Of a stretch of DNA of 64,000 nucleotides, positions 21,686 to 31,326 are shown one piece after another. The position numbers and the translations under genes were made by a program. The stretch lies in assembly GCF_002734285.1 (NCBI RefSeq), contig NZ_NSEA01000003.1:375111-439110 (forward strand). The letters are read 5' to 3'. Below the pieces are notes generated by a model, which had not been told where the DNA came from, searched no databases, and saw nothing but the letters and a program-made list of their open reading frames with translations. Origin of the DNA: Fredinandcohnia onubensis. GTDB taxonomy: Bacteria; Bacillota; Bacilli; Bacillales; Bacillaceae_L. The stretch's first letter is position 1, and each line of letters begins with the position of its first letter.

Positions 21686-22240
21686 TTAAATGTAAAGCCT
21701 TGGAACTGATTGACCTGTACCACTTGCTTTTGGTTTTTCTTCTTCATTTTCAAACTGTTCACTATCTGAAGTCACATCCGATAGTGAAATAGTCTCATTC
21801 TCTTCTTCCTGTTCATTCCCTGCATTTTTAATTGCACTATACATCCTAATCATTGCGGGGATGTTTTTCATTAATGGCCCATATTGTTGAACCATTGGAA
21901 CTACAGATTCAGCCATTTTTAACGTTTTTTGTACATTTCCCATCATCGCACTAAGGTTAGAGGGATTTGCTAAACTTTGAAGGGTGCTAGGGTTCATTCC
22001 TTGTGAAGGATTAAAGAAACCAGGCATACCTCCCATTCCTTGCATGGGATTCGACTTTCCCATTCCAGGGATTAATTTTTTCAAAATGCCACCTAATCCG
22101 GATCTTCCTTGTCCTTGCATACCTTGCATACCACCATACATTCCTGGTGGTCGAAACCCATATTGCTGTGGAAACATGGATGGCGGCCTCATTTGTCTCA
22201 TTGGTCTCATTTGATTCATTGGTTGTCGTGGATAAAACAT
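21686..22240 (-). CDS. yqfQ: YqfQ/VrrA-type low-complexity protein
   Basis: The 184 residues begin with a Met/Pro/Arg/Gln-rich stretch (MNQMRPMRQMRPPSMF...), continue with Gly/Met-rich repeats, a more ordered central segment (about 85-130), and an acidic tail ending RLYI. This matches YqfQ, called VrrA in the B. cereus group where repeat number varies. Function is unknown, possibly spore-associated. SD GAAAGGAGGAG. Its place between ispH and cshB matches relatives. Confidence 0.85.
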   Translation of the reverse strand: MFYPRQPMNQMRPMRQMRPPSMFPQQYGFRPPGMYGGMQGMQGQGRSGLGGILKKLIPGMGKSNPMQGMGGMPGFFNPSQGMNPSTLQSLANPSNLSAMMGNVQKTLKMAESVVPMVQQYGPLMKNIPAMIRMYSAIKNAGNEQEEENETISLSDVTSDSEQFENEEEKPKASGTGQSVPRLYI

Positions 22241-22474
22241 TTACTTCTCCTCCTTTCAGGTTACATAAGTTAAGTAGAAGAATGAATCGGGTGATAATAC
22301 CTTATTTTTAGAATATGCGGTGGGTGAATTAAATGTTTACCTATTACTTCAAATGGGCGCAATTGGTATTTTGACAAGCTTTCCTATATAATAAATTGTT
22401 AGGTTATGAGAAAACATATAATAAAACCCAAACCTTGCAAAACAAATTCATATTTATATAAATGAGGGATCGTA

Positions 22475-23782
22475 ATGACAGTAAAAGATTTTGAACGTTT
22501 TCAATTTCAGCCATTTATACTTGAAGCATTAAAAGAGATTAAATTTACAAAGCCGACCGAAATTCAAGAACGGTTAATACCGAGCATTCAGCGGGGCGAA
22601 AGTGCGATTGGGCAATCACAAACAGGTACAGGTAAAACCCATGCGTACATACTGCCAATTATTAATAATATTGATTCTGCAAGACAGGAGGTACAGGCTG
22701 TTATTACTGCGCCTACTCGTGAGCTTGCAACGCAAATACATCATGAAATTGGAAAAATCATTAAATTTAGTGGTGAGAATCCAATTACAGCAAAATTGTT
22801 TGTAGGTGGGACTGATAAAGCACGTGCCATCGAAAAACTAAAAACACAACCACATATTGTGGTAGGAACTCCTGGAAGGATTCACGATTTAATTAAGGAA
22901 CAAGCTCTTCAAGTTTACACAGCGAATCAAATTGTGGTCGATGAGGCTGATCTAATGCTTGATATGGGCTTCATTGAAGACGTCGACCAAATTGCAGCAA
23001 GGATGGCCGAAGACCTACAAATTTTAGTGTTTTCTGCAACCATTCCTGAGAAATTAAAGCCATTTCTAAAAAAATATATGGAGAACCCTAGATACACTCA
23101 TGTTGCACCTGAACAGGCTACTGCTGCTAAAGTAGAACATATTCTTATACCATCACGACATCGAAATAAACTTAACCTTCTGAAATCCATGTTAGAGGTT
23201 TATAATCCATATTTAGCGATCATTTTTACCAATACGAAAAAAATGGCTGACGAAGTAGCGGATGGTTTAATTGCAAAAGGGATGAAGGTAGGACGACTCC
23301 ATGGAGACCTTCCACCAAGAGAGCGTAAAAAGGTCATGAAGCAAATTAATTCATTAGAGTTCCAATATGTAGTGGCGACGGATTTAGCCGCAAGAGGTAT
23401 CGACATTGAAGGTGTGAGCCATGTCATCAATTATGAACTACCTAGTGATCTTGATTTTTACATTCATAGGGTTGGTAGAACGGCAAGGGCAGGCTATTCA
23501 GGAATCGCAGCTACCATTTTTGAGCCAGCGGATGAAGATGCAGTCATAAGGCTTGAAAAAATGGGAGTTACTTTTGTAAATAAGGACCTTGAAAACGATG
23601 AATGGGTCAATATTGGCGAAAGAAACAAACGAAAGGCTAGAAAAAAGCAAGTTGATGAAGTTGATAAACTTGCACAGAGTCAGGTGAAAAAGCCTAAGAA
23701 GGTGAAACCAGGCTATAAGAAAAAAATGAATCAGGAAATGGAAAAAATTAAAAAGCGCCAAAAACGCTTAAAGAGAAAATAA
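22475..23782 (+). CDS. cshB: DEAD-box RNA helicase CshB
   Basis: The 435 residues show the full helicase set: Q motif, Walker A SQTGTGKT near 48, PTRELATQ, GTPGRI, VDEADLMLDMG, SATIP, FTNTKK, ATDLAARGIDIEG and HRVGRTARAG. The C-terminus is a long Lys-rich tail, suited to RNA binding. CshB-type helicases act in cold adaptation and RNA turnover. It is divergent from yqfQ and 57 nt upstream of nfo. Confidence 0.95.
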   Translation: MTVKDFERFQFQPFILEALKEIKFTKPTEIQERLIPSIQRGESAIGQSQTGTGKTHAYILPIINNIDSARQEVQAVITAPTRELATQIHHEIGKIIKFSGENPITAKLFVGGTDKARAIEKLKTQPHIVVGTPGRIHDLIKEQALQVYTANQIVVDEADLMLDMGFIEDVDQIAARMAEDLQILVFSATIPEKLKPFLKKYMENPRYTHVAPEQATAAKVEHILIPSRHRNKLNLLKSMLEVYNPYLAIIFTNTKKMADEVADGLIAKGMKVGRLHGDLPPRERKKVMKQINSLEFQYVVATDLAARGIDIEGVSHVINYELPSDLDFYIHRVGRTARAGYSGIAATIFEPADEDAVIRLEKMGVTFVNKDLENDEWVNIGERNKRKARKKQVDEVDKLAQSQVKKPKKVKPGYKKKMNQEMEKIKKRQKRLKRK

Positions 23783-23839
23783 GCATGATCTATGGTAATA
23801 TACTTTTATGAATTTGTAGGGAGATAGGAGAGGTATAGC

Positions 23840-24733
23840 ATGCTAAAACTTGGCTCACATGTATCAATGAGTGGAAAAAAAATGCTCCTAGCAGCAAGTG
23901 AAGAAGCCGTATCATACGGTGCAAATACATTTATGATTTATACAGGAGCACCCCAAAATACAAGACGTAAAAAAATCGAGGATTTAAACATAGAAGCAGG
24001 ACATGCTCATATGAAGGAAAATGGAATTGATGAAATTGTTGTTCATGCACCATATATCATTAATATCGGTAATACTTCAAACCCAGCAACGTATGAACTA
24101 GGTGTTAACTTTTTACGTTCTGAAATTGAAAGAACAGAGGCGCTCGGTGCAAATCAAATTGTTCTTCATCCTGGAGCACATGTAGGAGCAGGTGCTGAAG
24201 CGGGAATAAAGCAGATAATTGCGGGCTTAAATGAGGTTCTGACAAAGGATCACAAAGTACAGATTGCATTAGAAACAATGGCTGGTAAAGGCTCTGAATG
24301 TGGAAGGTCATTTGAAGAAATTGCCCAAATTATTGATGGAGTAACACATAATGAAAAGCTATCTGTCTGCTTCGACACTTGTCATACTCATGATGCAGGC
24401 TATGATATTGTGAATGATTTTGATGGAGTCTTAGAACAATTCGATAAATTAGTAGGTCTAGAACGAATCAAAGTCCTCCATATCAATGATAGCAAAAACG
24501 AAATAGGGGCTAGAAAGGACCGTCACGAAAATATTGGTTTTGGTAAAATTGGATTTAATGCAATCAATTATATTGTTCATCATCCATCCCTAGAAAATGT
24601 CCCTAAAATCCTTGAAACACCATATGTAGGTGAGGACAAGAACAATAAAAAGGCTCCATATAAGTACGAAATTGAAATGATTCGAGAAAAATCATTTGAT
24701 GAAGGTTTACTCGAGAAAATAATTAATCAGTAA
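23840..24733 (+). CDS. nfo: Deoxyribonuclease IV (endonuclease IV)
   Basis: A 297-residue TIM-barrel AP endonuclease. Zinc ligands are in [40 protein letters not shown] and [20 protein letters not shown]. It cleaves 5' to abasic sites in base excision repair and also protects spores in B. subtilis. SD ATAGGAGAGG. A perfect bidirectional terminator separates it from yqfT. Confidence 0.97.
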   Translation: MLKLGSHVSMSGKKMLLAASEEAVSYGANTFMIYTGAPQNTRRKKIEDLNIEAGHAHMKENGIDEIVVHAPYIINIGNTSNPATYELGVNFLRSEIERTEALGANQIVLHPGAHVGAGAEAGIKQIIAGLNEVLTKDHKVQIALETMAGKGSECGRSFEEIAQIIDGVTHNEKLSVCFDTCHTHDAGYDIVNDFDGVLEQFDKLVGLERIKVLHINDSKNEIGARKDRHENIGFGKIGFNAINYIVHHPSLENVPKILETPYVGEDKNNKKAPYKYEIEMIREKSFDEGLLEKIINQ

Positions 24734-24762
24734 AAAAAAGCTGTCGATCGACAGCTTTTTTT
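24732..24762. terminator. Bidirectional terminator between nfo and yqfT
   Basis: A perfect palindrome: A run, GCTGTCGATCGACAGC, T run. It serves both converging genes. Confidence 0.95.
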
Positions 24763-25027
24763 AACTTGTAAATTTTATAAACAATTGGTTGAGTTTTCTT
24801 GCAACCTCAGGACTTGTAACACGGGCAATTTCCCTTAATAACTGATTTTTTTCATCTGGATTAAAGATATTAATATTCTTGTTTTTTCGAATTATTTTTA
24901 ATACATTTGTTGCTTGTTCTTTGGATACATATATATCATATTGTTTCCCGTATTTCATTAAGTCATCAGGTGTTAACGTTTTTAATTTTTGATTAATGAT
25001 TTGTTGATAAATGTTCATTGTTATCAT
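24761..25027 (-). CDS. yqfT: YqfT (DUF2624) protein
   Basis: About 88 residues, mainly helical, with LTPDDLMKYGKQY and VTSPEVARKLNQLF, matching the small DUF2624 family. Function unknown. ATG 25027 has AGGAAGGTGA just upstream; ATG 25018 (starting MNIYQQIINQ) is the alternative. It lies next to nfo, as in relatives. Confidence 0.8.
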   Translation of the reverse strand: MITMNIYQQIINQKLKTLTPDDLMKYGKQYDIYVSKEQATNVLKIIRKNKNINIFNPDEKNQLLREIARVTSPEVARKLNQLFIKFTS

Positions 25028-25100
25028 CTTCACCTTCCTCTCGTTAGTGTATTTCACAACGAAAAGGTGTGTGCATAAATCTTATTCGAGAATCAAATTC

Positions 25101-25129
25101 TTTACTTTATAAAATTCATCCTGTATACT
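25101..25129 (+). promoter_or_regulatory. Candidate promoter of znuCB-zur
   Basis: TTTACT (25101-25106), 17-nt spacer, TATACT (25124-25129). The predicted start point near 25136 puts the Zur-like operator directly over the transcription start. Confidence 0.6.
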
Positions 25130-25139
25130 TCATAAAGGA

Positions 25140-25162
25140 TAAATCGTAATGATTCTTAATAA
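25140..25162 (+). promoter_or_regulatory. Candidate Zur operator
   Basis: TAAATCGTAAT at 25140-25150 exactly matches the left half of the Bacillus Zur box as I remember it; after one base the right half (ATTCTTAATAA) matches at about half its positions. It overlaps the predicted start point, ideal for repression by zinc-loaded Zur encoded downstream. Confidence 0.7.
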
Positions 25163-25194
25163 GAGCAAAAATTAACGATAGATAAGGTGATAAC

Positions 25195-25968
25195 TTGACA
25201 CATCCAAATTCGGTATTAAAGATAAAGGATCTTTCTTTTCGATATGAGGAACAAACCGTATTAGAAAACATTAATCTAGTTGTCCCTCAAGGATCTTTCT
25301 TAGCTATTGTCGGTCCTAATGGATCTGGTAAAACCACCCTGTTAAAAAGCATCCTTGGACTAGTTAAACTTCAAGAAGGGTCAATTGAATTATTTGGCAC
25401 ACCAATTTCGAAATTTAAAGACTGGCCAAAAATAGGTTTTGTTTCTCAAAAAGCAAATAGCTTTAACTCGGGATTTCCGGCTACGGTATTTGAGGTTGTA
25501 TCAAGTGGCCTAACCGCAAAGCTTGGATTATTCAATTTTTTCAAATACGAACACAAAAAAAAAGTCATGGATGCACTCCAATCAGTTGGAATGGAAAAGT
25601 TTTTATATCGGAACATTGGGGAGCTTTCTGGAGGACAACAACAGCGCGTTTTTATTGCAAGATCGCTTGTCAGTGAACCAGATCTTCTTATCCTTGATGA
25701 ACCGACTGTCGGGGTAGATGCCCAAACTGTTCAAACTTTTTACAATATGCTTGAGGACATAAATAAAAACAAGGGAATTACATTGATATTAGTTACCCAT
25801 GATGTAGGGACAATTTCGGAAAAAGTGTCACATGTTGCATGCTTAAATAAGCATCTTCATTTCCATGGAAGTGCTGATGAGTTTGAACATGTTCAAGATC
25901 AGGACTTATCCCAATTTTATGGACATTCACTTCAAATAATTACCCATGAACATAGTCATGGAAGGTGA
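25195..25968 (+). CDS. znuC: Zinc ABC transporter ATP-binding protein
   Basis: The 257-residue ATPase has Walker A VGPNGSGKTT near 41, signature [15 protein letters not shown] near 140 and Walker B LLILDEPTVGVD. The His-rich C-terminus (HSLQIITHEHSHGR) suits a zinc or manganese transporter. TTG 25195 follows AAGGTGATAAC. It is the first gene of znuC-znuB-zur. The substrate assignment comes from the linked zur gene and operator; the binding protein gene znuA is not in this window. Confidence 0.92.
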   Translation: MTHPNSVLKIKDLSFRYEEQTVLENINLVVPQGSFLAIVGPNGSGKTTLLKSILGLVKLQEGSIELFGTPISKFKDWPKIGFVSQKANSFNSGFPATVFEVVSSGLTAKLGLFNFFKYEHKKKVMDALQSVGMEKFLYRNIGELSGGQQQRVFIARSLVSEPDLLILDEPTVGVDAQTVQTFYNMLEDINKNKGITLILVTHDVGTISEKVSHVACLNKHLHFHGSADEFEHVQDQDLSQFYGHSLQIITHEHSHGR

Positions 25969-25972
25969 AACA

Positions 25973-26815
25973 ATGCTTTCAGATATTTTTCAATATGAAT
26001 TCTTACAAAATGCGTTTCTAAGTGGTTTGCTAATTGGATTTATTGCACCGTTACTTGGTGTTTTTATAGTAGTAAGACGACTGTCACTCATTGCGGATGC
26101 TTTAAGCCACGTGACGTTAGCAGGGATTGCTGCGAGCCTTTTACTTGAAAAGAAGCTTGGGCTTGCCGGACCTATCAATCCCATCTACATGGGAATGACA
26201 TTTTCAGTGGTTGGTTCTTTATTTATTGAGCGTTTAAGAACGGTTTATAAGCATTATCAGGAACTTGCAATTCCAATTATTTTATCCAGTGGAATTGGTT
26301 TAGGTGTTATTTTTATTTCACTCGCAGACGGCTTTAACACAGATTTATTCAATTATTTGTTCGGTAGTGTAAGTGCGATTAGTCGGTCAGATTTATGGAC
26401 TATCCTGACAATTTCTGTGCTTGTCATTTTTATTGTTACTTTTCTATACAAAGAATTATTTTTGTTATCATTTGATGAAGAGCATGCAGCTGTTTCGGGG
26501 ATCAATGCGAAAACAATTCATTTTATCTTTATAGTTACCGTAGCATTAGTTATTGCTGCATCAATGAGGATTGTTGGGATTTTATTAGTCTCATCTTTAA
26601 TGACATTGCCTGTTGCGGCAGCCATACGAATTGCAAAGGGCTTTAAACAAACGATTATCCTCTCGGTAGTATTTGGAGAATTGGCTGTCATTTTTGGATT
26701 GGTGCTTTCATACTATCTGGATTTAGCTCCAGGCGGAACCATTGTTGTACTTGCAATCATTATTCTTTTAGGCGCAATTAGTTGGAAAAAAAGGTGGAAA
26801 GGAAGAATAGCATGA
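25973..26815 (+). CDS. znuB: Zinc ABC transporter permease
   Basis: A 280-residue ABC-3 family permease with eight or so hydrophobic helices and the family segment [19 protein letters not shown] near residue 35. It forms the channel with ZnuC. ATG 25973 lies 4 nt after the znuC stop with GGAAGGTGA upstream; an earlier ATG at 25946 is inside znuC. Its stop overlaps the zur start by 4 nt. Confidence 0.93.
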   Translation: MLSDIFQYEFLQNAFLSGLLIGFIAPLLGVFIVVRRLSLIADALSHVTLAGIAASLLLEKKLGLAGPINPIYMGMTFSVVGSLFIERLRTVYKHYQELAIPIILSSGIGLGVIFISLADGFNTDLFNYLFGSVSAISRSDLWTILTISVLVIFIVTFLYKELFLLSFDEEHAAVSGINAKTIHFIFIVTVALVIAASMRIVGILLVSSLMTLPVAAAIRIAKGFKQTIILSVVFGELAVIFGLVLSYYLDLAPGGTIVVLAIIILLGAISWKKRWKGRIA

Positions 26816-27225
26816 ATGTTTCTGAAGCGATGCAGTTAATGAAGGACAAAGGGTTTAAACATACAGGGAAGAGACAGGAAATGCTTGAACTCTTTTCCGT
26901 ATCTGATAAATATTTAACAGCTAAGGATGTTTTAGACGAATTAAAGGAAAACTATCCTGGACTAAGTTTTGATACGATTTATAGAAATCTTTCTTTATTT
27001 GTGGAGCTTGGCATCTTGGAATGGACAGAGCTTTCAGGTGAAAAGCATTTTAGGTTTACTTGTGGTGGAAGTCACCATCATCATCATTTTATTTGCTTGG
27101 AATGTGGTAAAACAAAGGAAATCGAATCATGTCCTATGGATAAAATGAAAGATAATTTATCTGGATATGATATATCAGGTCACAAATTTGAAATATATGG
27201 TTCATGCCCAGAATGTAGAATCTAA
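26812..27225 (+). CDS. zur: Zinc uptake regulator Zur (Fur family)
   Basis: The 137 residues show a winged helix (residues about 10-80) and a dimerisation domain. The His cluster [15 protein letters not shown] supplies sensor ligands, and the CLEC plus CPEC pairs form the structural zinc site. Together with the linked transporter this indicates Zur rather than Fur or PerR. Being in the operon it controls would give negative autoregulation. In B. subtilis zur (yqfV) sits in the same neighbourhood but without the transporter genes. The ATG overlaps znuB. Confidence 0.93.
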   Translation: MNVSEAMQLMKDKGFKHTGKRQEMLELFSVSDKYLTAKDVLDELKENYPGLSFDTIYRNLSLFVELGILEWTELSGEKHFRFTCGGSHHHHHFICLECGKTKEIESCPMDKMKDNLSGYDISGHKFEIYGSCPECRI

Positions 27226-27348
27226 TATAAAAGAGCAGGATTTAATCTAGTCTACTGGTATTAAAGTCAATGATTAACAATTATATTTCTCGCTCCTTTA
27301 ACTCATACTAAAAATGCTCCTTACCCATAAGGAAAGCGAGGGATAAGC

Positions 27349-27744
27349 ATGGCGAAAGAAGATACTAACGTAAGAAAGATTCGAGACGATGATTTTGAAT
27401 ACGTTGATCCAAACTTAGGTGCAAATGCTGACTCAAGCTACAATGAGGAAACGGCAGCAGAAGTTGCCGCTCCAATCAATTATGGAACCACAAAACGTGA
27501 AGCAAACAATCAAAATCAAGGAAACAATACGAATGATAATGTAGCGAGTGGTGCTGGTTTAGGCTGGCTTGCTCTTGCTTTATCAATCATTTCCTTATTT
27601 GTAATGCCTGTACTATTAGGAGCAGCAGGTATTATCATTGGATTTATCGCACGTCGACGTGGAGCAACTGGTTTAGGAGCATGGGCAATCGGAATTGGTG
27701 CTGTTTCGATTATAGTTGGCATCTTTATCCTCCCATTTTTTTAA
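27349..27744 (+). CDS. yqfX: YqfX-like membrane protein
   Basis: The 131 residues have a charged, Asn/Glu-rich cytoplasmic N-terminus of about 65 residues and two or three closely packed hydrophobic helices with Gly/Ala-rich GAAGIIIGFIARRRG, as in DUF4190-type proteins. Function unknown. A small hairpin TCCTTA/TAAGGA lies just upstream of the GCGAGGGA SD. Location before ispG fits yqfX of B. subtilis. Confidence 0.8.
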   Translation: MAKEDTNVRKIRDDDFEYVDPNLGANADSSYNEETAAEVAAPINYGTTKREANNQNQGNNTNDNVASGAGLGWLALALSIISLFVMPVLLGAAGIIIGFIARRRGATGLGAWAIGIGAVSIIVGIFILPFF

Positions 27745-27770
27745 CAACGTGGATATGTGAAATAAAAATA

Positions 27771-27796
27771 AGCCCGACAATTTGTCGGGCTTGTTT
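27771..27796. terminator. Bidirectional terminator between yqfX and ispG
   Basis: AGCCCGACAA and TTGTCGGGCT form a 10-bp stem; a T run follows on the + strand and A-rich sequence precedes it. Confidence 0.92.
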
Positions 27797-28897
27797 TTAT
27801 TTTTGCTCTGCTGCTTGTTTTGCGTAATATTCTTCAGCAAGCTTGTCAATTTCTTTTTTCAATTCTTCTACCATGGTTTCTTCAGGTACTTTACGTACAG
27901 TTTTACCGTGGCGGAAGAGTAGACCTTCTCCTCTTGCTCCTGCAATGCCGATATCAGCCTCACGTGCTTCACCAGGACCGTTAACTGCACATCCTAATAC
28001 AGAAACCTTGATTGGTGCTTTGATTGTTGAGATATACTCCTCAACCTCATTTGCGATTTTAATTAAATCAATCTCAATACGTCCACAAGTTGGACATGAT
28101 ATTAATGTTGCTGCATTAGCCGCCAAACCAAAAGATTTTAGCAATTCACGTGCAACTTTAATTTCTTCTACAGGGTCTGCACTCAATGAAATACGTAGTG
28201 TATTTCCGATTCCCTTACTTAAAATAGCACCTAAACCTGCCGCGCTTTTGACTGTTCCGGAGAATAGTGTACCTGATTCAGTAATCCCTAAGTGAAGTGG
28301 GTAATCAAAAGCCATTGCTGCTTTTTCATAAGCTTCAATCGCAAGTGGTACACTTGATGCTTTCATTGATACAATGATGTCATGGAAATCAAGGTCTTCT
28401 AAGATTTTAATATGGTGTAAAGCACTCTCAACCATACCGTCTGCTGTTGGGTAGCCATATTTATCAAGGATTCGCTTCTCTAATGACCCAGCGTTTACAC
28501 CGATTCGAATAGGAATTCCTTTTTCTTTAGCCGCTTTTACAACAGCTTCAACCTTTTCTTTGCGACCGATATTACCTGGATTAATCCGAATTTTATCGGC
28601 TCCTCCCTCAATCGCTTTTAAGGCTAATTTATAATCAAAATGTATATCAACTACAAGAGGAATTGAAATTCTCTTTTTGATTTCAGATATTGCATTGGCT
28701 GCACGCTCATCAGGACATGCTACACGAACGATTTGACAGCCTGCTTCTTCAAGTCTTTTGATTTCTGCAACGGTTGCTTCAACATCATGTGTCTTTGTTG
28801 TGGTCATACTTTGAATAACTACTTCATTGTTACCACCAATCGTTAAATTACCTACCTTTACAGGACGTGTTTTTGTACGATGGATGATTTCATTCAC
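27797..28897 (-). CDS. ispG: 4-hydroxy-3-methylbut-2-en-1-yl diphosphate synthase (flavodoxin)
   Basis: The 366 residues consist of a TIM-barrel domain ([13 protein letters not shown]...) and a C-terminal Fe-S domain with SCPTCGR and the third cysteine in [12 protein letters not shown]. It catalyses the step before IspH in the MEP isoprenoid pathway. GTG 28897 follows AAAGGAGCGATATTT at good spacing; the earlier start at 28921 falls before this SD. Confidence 0.97.
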   Translation of the reverse strand: MNEIIHRTKTRPVKVGNLTIGGNNEVVIQSMTTTKTHDVEATVAEIKRLEEAGCQIVRVACPDERAANAISEIKKRISIPLVVDIHFDYKLALKAIEGGADKIRINPGNIGRKEKVEAVVKAAKEKGIPIRIGVNAGSLEKRILDKYGYPTADGMVESALHHIKILEDLDFHDIIVSMKASSVPLAIEAYEKAAMAFDYPLHLGITESGTLFSGTVKSAAGLGAILSKGIGNTLRISLSADPVEEIKVARELLKSFGLAANAATLISCPTCGRIEIDLIKIANEVEEYISTIKAPIKVSVLGCAVNGPGEAREADIGIAGARGEGLLFRHGKTVRKVPEETMVEELKKEIDKLAEEYYAKQAAEQK

Positions 28898-29029
28898 AAA
28901 TATCGCTCCTTTTACAAGCATTTGAATAACTTATATAAGAGTAATCCTTTATTTGAAAAATATCTAGTCTAAAGAATCATTTACTTGCCTATTTTACAGT
29001 TGAAATAAAAAATTGACAAGAAAATACCC

Positions 29030-29356
29030 TTATTCACTCGTATATAATGGGAATTTGTAGGTTTTCCCAATTTGTAGAAGCTCTGCTTTACTATCTGGAT
29101 TAAGTTCTTCAAAATCCTTGATTACAGATTCGATGGACGAGATTTGTCTCTCTTTATTTACTCTTTCAACGATGGAAAGTAACGTGTCACCTGCTTTTAC
29201 TTTGACTTCCATATAGGGATCGTTTGGTGTCTGGGCTATGACTTCAGCTGCCTCTATCTTTTCATCTTTTGCTGTTGGTAGAGTCCCAATTCTTATGTCG
29301 TAATAAATAATATATACAATAAACACAATTGCTAGGAATGCAAATAAACGCTTCAT
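29030..29356 (-). CDS. yqfZ: LysM-domain membrane protein YqfZ
   Basis: The 108 residues have one N-terminal membrane anchor (LFAFLAIVFIVYIIYY) and a C-terminal LysM domain starting VKAGDTLLSIVERV. It resembles YqfZ, a sporulation-associated protein of unknown role; LysM should bind peptidoglycan. ATG 29356 has GCGGAGG upstream; an extension to 29476 has no translation signal. Confidence 0.87.
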   Translation of the reverse strand: MKRLFAFLAIVFIVYIIYYDIRIGTLPTAKDEKIEAAEVIAQTPNDPYMEVKVKAGDTLLSIVERVNKERQISSIESVIKDFEELNPDSKAELLQIGKTYKFPLYTSE

Positions 29357-29530
29357 CTTAAAACCTCCGCTAGGTCTACTTAATACAGAATATGCTTCGC
29401 CGACCACTATATTCCAAAAAATAATAGAATAGGAAGAAAAATTTAATAGGGAAACTAGAAATACATAATTTTGCATATCAAGTGAAAAATAGAGTTACAA
29501 GAGAAGGGAAAATTGTCTTATGTTACAGTA

Positions 29531-29580
29531 TTGTAAATTTACTTAATAAACCTTTACATTAAAAATGGACTACGGTACTA
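29531..29580 (+). promoter_or_regulatory. Promoter with PhoP-box-like repeats for the Na/Pi cotransporter gene
   Basis: TTGTAA (29531), CTTAAT (29542) and TTTACA (29553) are spaced by 11 bp like PhoP half-sites, though the middle one is poor. TTTACA also forms a -35 16 nt before TACTAT (29575-29580). This start point would exclude the upstream ATG 29565-side reading and supports GTG 29631. Confidence 0.45.
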
Positions 29581-29630
29581 TTTTTATGGCTTTACTACAA
29601 AATTCGATCATTTTTTTAGGAGTTGGCATT

Positions 29631-31265
29631 GTGGAACTAGACGTACAAAGTATGATATTTCAGTTTATAGGCGGTCTTGGTATTTTCTTATTTGGTATCA
29701 AGTACATGGGGGATGGATTACAAAAATCTGCTGGTGATAAACTCAGAGATATCTTAGATAAGTTTACGACCAATCCATTCATGGGTGTTCTCGCTGGTAT
29801 TTTTGTAACATGTTTAATCCAAAGTAGTTCAGGAACAACAGTTATTGTTGTAGGACTAGTAAGTGCTGGTTTTATGACATTAAGACAAGCAATTGGCGTA
29901 ATAATGGGAGCTAATATCGGGACAACGATTACGGCATTTATCATAGGTATTAAAATTTCCGATTACGCGCTTCCGATAATTGCAGTGGGTGCAATATTAC
30001 TGTTTTTCTTCAAAAATAAAAGAATACATAATTTTGGACAAATTGTGTTCGGTTTTGGAGCTTTATTCTTAGGTTTAGAATTAATGGGGGATGGAATGAA
30101 ACCTCTTAGATCCCTTGAAACCTTTCATGATTTAACGGTTAATATGAGTTCTAATCCTATACTAGGAGTTGTCATCGGTACCGTATTTACGGTTATTGTA
30201 CAAAGCTCAAGTGCAACGATTGGAATATTACAGGGATTATTTGGAGAAGGCCTTTTAGATCTTAAAGCAGCTATACCTGTTCTGTTCGGTGATAATATTG
30301 GGACAACAATTACAGCTGTTTTGGCTTCCATCGGGGCGTCTGTTGCTGCTAAACGAGCAGCACTAACACATGTAATCTTTAATATCATCGGGACCATTAT
30401 TTTTATGCTCCTTCTTGTGCCTTTCACAAAGTTTATTGGGTACTTACAAACAACATTAAATTTAAATCCGGAAATGACAATCGCATTTGCACACGGAACC
30501 TTTAACGTGACAAATACTATTATTCAATTTCCATTTATCGCTGTTTTAGCCTTTATAGTAACAAAACTTATTCCAGGTGAGGATTCGCTAATTGAATATA
30601 AGGCCAAACATCTTGATCCTGTCTTTGTGGAACAATCTCCAGCGATTGCATTAGGGCAAGCGAGAGAAGAAGTTGTTCGAATGGGTGAATTTGCGGTTAA
30701 GGGTCTGGAAGAATCAAACACCTATTTAAATGAAAGATCTCAAAGATATGCGGATACCGCTATGCAAATTGAGGATGCAATTAATAATTTAGACAAAAAA
30801 ATTACAGACTACCTAATCAAAATATCATCTAGATCACTTTCAGCACAGGAGTCTGCCTTACATTCCGTACTTGTTAACACGGTTCGTGATATTGAAAGAA
30901 TCGGTGACCATTTTGAAAATGTGGTGGAATTAGTTGACTATCAGATTTCAAATAAAGTGAAGTTAACTGAAGATGCAATGGAAGATTTAAATGAAATGTT
31001 TAAATTAACAGTATATACAGTAAATGAAGCAGTTCAAAGTCTTCAAAAGAATGATCGTACATTGGCGATTGATGTTGTAAAACAAGAAGAAAAGATTGAT
31101 ACAATGGAGCGTTCATTACGTAAGAAGCATATTCTACGATTAAATGAAGGTAAATGTTCAGGTCAAGCAGGAATCGTTTTCGTTGACATTATCAGTAATC
31201 TAGAACGTATCGGTGACCATGCTGTAAATATTGCGGAAGCAGTTCTAGGCGAAAGACAACTTTAA
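29631..31265 (+). CDS. Na/Pi cotransporter family protein with PhoU-like C-terminus
   Basis: The 544 residues contain the duplicated Na/Pi cotransporter II repeats, each with a QSSS motif (LIQSSSGTT and IVQSSSATI), followed by a cytoplasmic PhoU-like helical region from about residue 345 (DIERIGDHFENV and LERIGDHAVNI). Members move inorganic phosphate coupled to sodium; direction is uncertain. GTG 29631 is preferred, with TTAGGAG 8 nt upstream and the promoter just before. It lies 5 kb from the pst operon. Confidence 0.9.
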   Translation: MELDVQSMIFQFIGGLGIFLFGIKYMGDGLQKSAGDKLRDILDKFTTNPFMGVLAGIFVTCLIQSSSGTTVIVVGLVSAGFMTLRQAIGVIMGANIGTTITAFIIGIKISDYALPIIAVGAILLFFFKNKRIHNFGQIVFGFGALFLGLELMGDGMKPLRSLETFHDLTVNMSSNPILGVVIGTVFTVIVQSSSATIGILQGLFGEGLLDLKAAIPVLFGDNIGTTITAVLASIGASVAAKRAALTHVIFNIIGTIIFMLLLVPFTKFIGYLQTTLNLNPEMTIAFAHGTFNVTNTIIQFPFIAVLAFIVTKLIPGEDSLIEYKAKHLDPVFVEQSPAIALGQAREEVVRMGEFAVKGLEESNTYLNERSQRYADTAMQIEDAINNLDKKITDYLIKISSRSLSAQESALHSVLVNTVRDIERIGDHFENVVELVDYQISNKVKLTEDAMEDLNEMFKLTVYTVNEAVQSLQKNDRTLAIDVVKQEEKIDTMERSLRKKHILRLNEGKCSGQAGIVFVDIISNLERIGDHAVNIAEAVLGERQL

Positions 31266-31278
31266 TATCTTACATTAG

Positions 31279-31309
31279 ATACAAGGCATACAATGCCTTG
31301 TATTTTTTT
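31279..31309 (+). terminator. Terminator after the Na/Pi cotransporter gene
   Basis: ATACAAGGCA / TGCCTTGTAT perfect 10-bp stem with a T run. It stands 18 nt before the yqgC start. Confidence 0.93.
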
Positions 31310-31326
31310 AAAGGAGGCTAAAATCT

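Noticed and set aside
22370-22400. TTGACA and TATAAT upstream of cshB
   Set aside because: The two hexamers are only 10 nt apart, so they cannot be one SigA promoter.
27843-28295. 150-codon + strand ORF opposite ispG
   Set aside because: Covers coding sequence of a certain gene on the other strand; no SD and no family motif.
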